From the NCBI GenBank assembly GCA_030042755.1, contig JASHZC010000271.1, positions 1 to 8,756 on the forward strand: DNA of 8,756 bases, written 5' to 3'. The translations under genes were made by a program, and so were the position numbers. The DNA is from Vulcanimicrobiota bacterium. Its GTDB lineage: Bacteria; Eremiobacterota; Eremiobacteria; Baltobacterales; Baltobacteraceae. How positions within the stretch are numbered: the stretch's first letter is position 1; the number at the start of each line of letters is the position of its first letter. The notes beneath the pieces are model-generated. The model made no database searches. It saw only the letters and a list, made by a program, of their open reading frames with translations, and was not told where the DNA came from. Of this stretch, positions 7,089-8,756 are shown one piece after another.

Positions 7089-7589
7089 GTGCGAACGCAA
7101 GGCCAAATGCTCGGACCCGACCGCTTCGCGCCGCGCCTGTGCGACGTCTCCCACGATGAGCTGGAGGCGGCCGGGATTCGCGGTCTGATCGTCGACCTCG
7201 ACAATACCTTGCTCGGCTTTCGTGAGACCGAGCTTGGCGAGGAGCACCTAGCCTGGGTCGCCCAAGCCCGCGATCGCGGCTTTCGCATCGTCATGCTCTC
7301 GAACAACTTCTCCGATCGAGTAAACGAGATCGCCGCTCAGCTCAACGTCCGATGTTTCCCGAATGCGCTCAAACCGCTGCCGTTCGGATTTCTGCGCGCC
7401 AAGCGATGCTTGCAGCTGCGGCGCCGCGAGATCGCGGTCGTCGGCGACCAGCTCTTCACCGATGTCCTCGGCGGCAAGCTCTGCGGGCTGTACACGATTC
7501 TCACCGAGCCCATCGAGCTCAAGGATTTCGCAGTCACCAAGGTCTTCCGATTCTTCGAGCGGCTGATGCTGCCGCGGCGCGGCATATGA
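7089..7589 (+). CDS. yqeG: YqeG family HAD-IIIA phosphatase
   Basis: This 166-residue protein is the usual length for the family. It shows the full set of HAD motifs: motif I LIVDLDNTL with nucleophile D36 and acid/base D38, motif II MLSNN (S71), motif III ALKPLPFGF with K95, and motif IV AVVGDQLFTD with D120 and D125 binding Mg. YqeG proteins are small cytoplasmic HAD phosphatases found in Firmicutes, cyanobacteria and others; the plant and cyanobacterial relatives include phosphatidylglycerophosphate phosphatase-type enzymes, so that is one possible role here. The start is taken as GTG at 7089, preceded by AGAGGGG 8 bases upstream. An ATG at 7107 is possible, with only AAGG 4 bases ahead. 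It overlaps aroE by four bases (ATGA), so the two are translationally coupled. Confidence 0.92.
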   Translation: MRTQGQMLGPDRFAPRLCDVSHDELEAAGIRGLIVDLDNTLLGFRETELGEEHLAWVAQARDRGFRIVMLSNNFSDRVNEIAAQLNVRCFPNALKPLPFGFLRAKRCLQLRRREIAVVGDQLFTDVLGGKLCGLYTILTEPIELKDFAVTKVFRFFERLMLPRRGI

Positions 7590-8341
7590 GGCTGGCGCTG
7601 ATCGGGGATCCCGTCGACCATAGCGAGAGCCCGCGCCTGCATCGCGAGTTTCTCGAAGAGGCCGACATCGACGGCAGCTACGTAGCGGTGCGCGTCGCGC
7701 GCGGCGACGGCGCTGCAGCGATCCGGGGGTTGCGCGCCGACGGATACGCCGGCTGCAACGTGACCTTCCCGCTCAAAGAAGAAGCCTTCGAAGCGTGCGA
7801 CGTGCTGACCGAGGAAGCCGAACGGGCACGAGCCGTCAACACCATCCTTTTCGGGCGCCAGATCCTTGGCACGACGACCGACGGCATCGGGGCGCGCACC
7901 GCAATCGAAGCCTTGCTCGACGAACCCGTCGCCCTCAAACGAATTGGCATTCTCGGCTATGGCGCAACGGCGCGCGCAATTCTCGCCGAGTTACAAGAGA
8001 ACGATGCCTACACGTTCGTGTGGGGACGTGACCCCGAACGCGTACGCGCCGTCTGCGAGCGTTTTGACGCGCGCGCATGGCCGAACGCAAACGTGCCCGA
8101 GATCGTCGTCAGCACATTGCCGCCCGACGCATTGCTGCCCGAGCAGCTCATCGCCGAACTTCGCGCGCCCGACTTGGTCCTTGACGCCAACTACGGCCCG
8201 CGCGCGACGCTGGCGCGCCGGATCGATCGCGAGGTCGTCGCGGGCGACGCCATGCTCGAAGCGCAAGCCCGTGCCAGCTTCGACTTCTGGCTCGCTCATC
8301 TCGACCGCGTCGCCGGCGAAGGGGAAGAGAACGCGGGCTGA
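7586..8341 (+). CDS. aroE: Shikimate dehydrogenase (NADP+)
   Basis: The 251-residue protein catalyses reduction of 3-dehydroshikimate to shikimate, the fourth step of chorismate synthesis. N-terminal IGDPVDHSESP supplies the shikimate-binding serines S13 and S15. NVTFPLK (58-64) holds the catalytic lysine K64. AVNT contains N85, and TTDG (97-100) supplies the catalytic aspartate D99. The cofactor loop is GILGYGATARA (about 121-131), with WGRDPERV, including R148, as the likely NADP phosphate contact. GDAMLEAQA near the C-terminus gives Q227. It is slightly shorter than the typical 270 residues. Two departures from the commonest forms are TTDG in place of NTDG and GYGATARA in place of GAGGAARA. 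The start is the ATG at 7586, overlapping the yqeG stop. An upstream in-frame extension to 7352 lies inside yqeG and is not family sequence. Confidence 0.95.
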   Translation: MRLALIGDPVDHSESPRLHREFLEEADIDGSYVAVRVARGDGAAAIRGLRADGYAGCNVTFPLKEEAFEACDVLTEEAERARAVNTILFGRQILGTTTDGIGARTAIEALLDEPVALKRIGILGYGATARAILAELQENDAYTFVWGRDPERVRAVCERFDARAWPNANVPEIVVSTLPPDALLPEQLIAELRAPDLVLDANYGPRATLARRIDREVVAGDAMLEAQARASFDFWLAHLDRVAGEGEENAG

Positions 8342-8368
8342 AATTCGAATCCAGCCCGGGGCACGTTG

Positions 8369-8456
8369 GGAGAGGTGGCAGAGTGGCCGAATGCACTCGC
8401 TTGGAAAGCGAGCAGAGGTGATGAGCCTCTCGTGAGTTCGAATCTCACCCTCTCCG
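8369..8456 (+). tRNA. tRNA-Ser(GGA)
   Basis: An 88-base cloverleaf with the long variable arm of serine tRNAs. The acceptor stem is GGAGAGG (8369-8375) with CCTCTCC (8449-8455). The anticodon stem CTCGC/GCGAG (8396-8400, 8408-8412) encloses the loop TTGGAAA, with anticodon GGA at 8403-8405. The variable arm is AGAGG/CCTCT (8414-8418, 8426-8430). The T arm is GTGAG-TTCGAAT-CTCAC (8432-8448). The discriminator is G8456, as expected for serine. CCA is not encoded. It decodes UCC and UCU. It starts 27 bases after aroE on the same strand, and its 3' end is the source of the tandem repeats. Confidence 0.97.
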
Positions 8457-8493
8457 AATTCGTACGTCTCTCGAACTCACGAGGGGCTCATCA
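8419..8493 (+). repeat. 23-bp inverted repeat pairing tRNA-Ser with its downstream flank
   Basis: Bases 8419-8441 (variable-arm loop, 3' variable stem and 5' T arm of the tRNA) are the reverse complement of 8471-8493 at 22 of 23 positions; the mismatch is T8428. In an unprocessed transcript this long stem would compete with folding of the variable and T arms. In later repeat copies only the 15-base CTCTCGTGAGTTCGA part of the left arm is available. Confidence 0.85.
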
Positions 8494-8569
8494 GTGGAGC
8501 GGAGCGATAGCGGAGCGGAACGGTTCTCAAACTTTGGGGTCCCCGTGCGGCTTCAGCCGCATGGGGCCG
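8427..8569 (+). repeat. 143-bp tandem repeat, copy 1 (begins inside tRNA-Ser)
   Basis: The unit begins CTCTCGTGAG at 8427 inside the tRNA variable arm, so its first 30 bases are the tRNA 3' end. It continues through a 23-base inverted copy of tRNA sequence (8471-8493), a GGAGCGGAGCG-type purine-rich stretch (8496-8522) and a hairpin with an 11-bp stem and TTCA loop (8541-8566). It differs from copy 2 by one base, T8540 versus C8683. No protein is likely here; open frames through this array only reflect the repeat. Confidence 0.95.
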
Positions 8570-8712
8570 CTCTCGTGAGTTCGAATCTCACCCTCTCCGA
8601 ATTCGTACGTCTCTCGAACTCACGAGGGGCTCATCAGTGGAGCGGAGCGATAGCGGAGCGGAACGGTTCTCAAACTTTGGGGCCCCCGTGCGGCTTCAGC
8701 CGCATGGGGCCG
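8570..8712 (+). repeat. 143-bp tandem repeat, copy 2
   Basis: This copy is identical to copy 1 except for C8683 in place of T8540. It starts with the same 30 bases of the tRNA-Ser 3' end (variable-arm tail, T arm and 3' acceptor strand) but lacks the tRNA 5' half, so it cannot make a tRNA. Its TTCA-loop hairpin is at 8684-8709. Confidence 0.95.
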
Positions 8713-8756
8713 CTCTCGTGAGTTCGAATCTCACCCTCTCCGAATTCGTACGTCTC
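8713..8756 (+). repeat. 143-bp tandem repeat, copy 3, cut by window end
   Basis: The first 44 bases of the unit are present and identical to copies 1 and 2, including the 30-base tRNA 3' end. The array therefore extends beyond the window by an unknown number of copies. Confidence 0.93.

Noticed and set aside
7352..7585. Upstream extension of the aroE frame
   Set aside because: It lies within yqeG in another frame and does not resemble shikimate dehydrogenase. The ATG at 7586 starts the expected first strand.
8366..8721. Open frames of 70 and 75 codons over the tRNA and repeats
   Set aside because: They run through the tRNA and identical repeat copies, with no ribosome-binding site and only repeat-encoded sequence.
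8427..8756. CRISPR array
   Set aside because: The whole 143-bp unit repeats without variable spacers, so it is an ordinary tandem repeat.

Overview
The window is a GC-rich bacterial chromosomal segment. It carries a partial SnoaL-like gene, a two-gene locus that looks like a minimal ATP-grasp-modified peptide (graspetide-type RiPP) system, a class II ribonucleotide reductase gene interrupted by a 370-residue intein, a yqeG-aroE pair, and a serine tRNA whose 3' end is repeated downstream in a tandem array. A cobalamin-dependent NrdJ with a TSCPD domain and a Cys-rich tail, together with yqeG next to aroE (neighbours also in Bacillus), points away from enterobacteria. A soil or candidate phylum such as Eremiobacterota or Acidobacteria is my guess, at low confidence.

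Layout: (1) 1-517, minus strand, SnoaL-like ester-cyclase-type protein running off the left edge. (2) 518-773, divergent intergenic region ending in a leader hairpin and a strong Shine-Dalgarno. (3) 774-926, plus strand, an unannotated-size 50-codon gene that I read as a RiPP precursor. (4) 940-976, a 15-bp perfect inverted repeat whose 3' arm contains the start codon of the next gene. (5) 974-2071, plus strand, an ATP-grasp ligase of the MvdC/MvdD (graspetide synthetase) type. (6) 2081-6814, minus strand, nrdJ, convergent with the ATP-grasp gene with only 9 bases between the stops. The intein occupies 4250-5359. (7) 6815-7088, divergent control region with two NrdR-box-like palindromes exactly 32 bp apart overlapping a plausible nrdJ promoter. 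(8) 7089-8341, plus strand, yqeG and aroE with a 4-base ATGA overlap. (9) 8369-8456, tRNA-Ser(GGA). (10) 8427-8756, 143-bp tandem repeats, each starting with the last 30 bases of the tRNA and each containing an inverted copy of part of it.

How the parts work together: the peptide and the ATP-grasp enzyme are probably one expression unit. The small gene has a leader-like first half and a C-terminal segment with Thr/Ser followed by two Asp, which is the order of ester donors and acceptors in graspetides. The hairpin between them could set the ratio of precursor to enzyme. NrdJ supplies deoxynucleotides after the intein excises itself, and its control region suggests NrdR repression. YqeG and AroE are a translationally coupled housekeeping pair. 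The most unusual structures are the peptide/ATP-grasp locus with its start-codon hairpin, the intein placed immediately before a redox cysteine of NrdJ, and the tRNA-derived tandem array, which resembles in design the tyrT/rtT repeats of E. coli.
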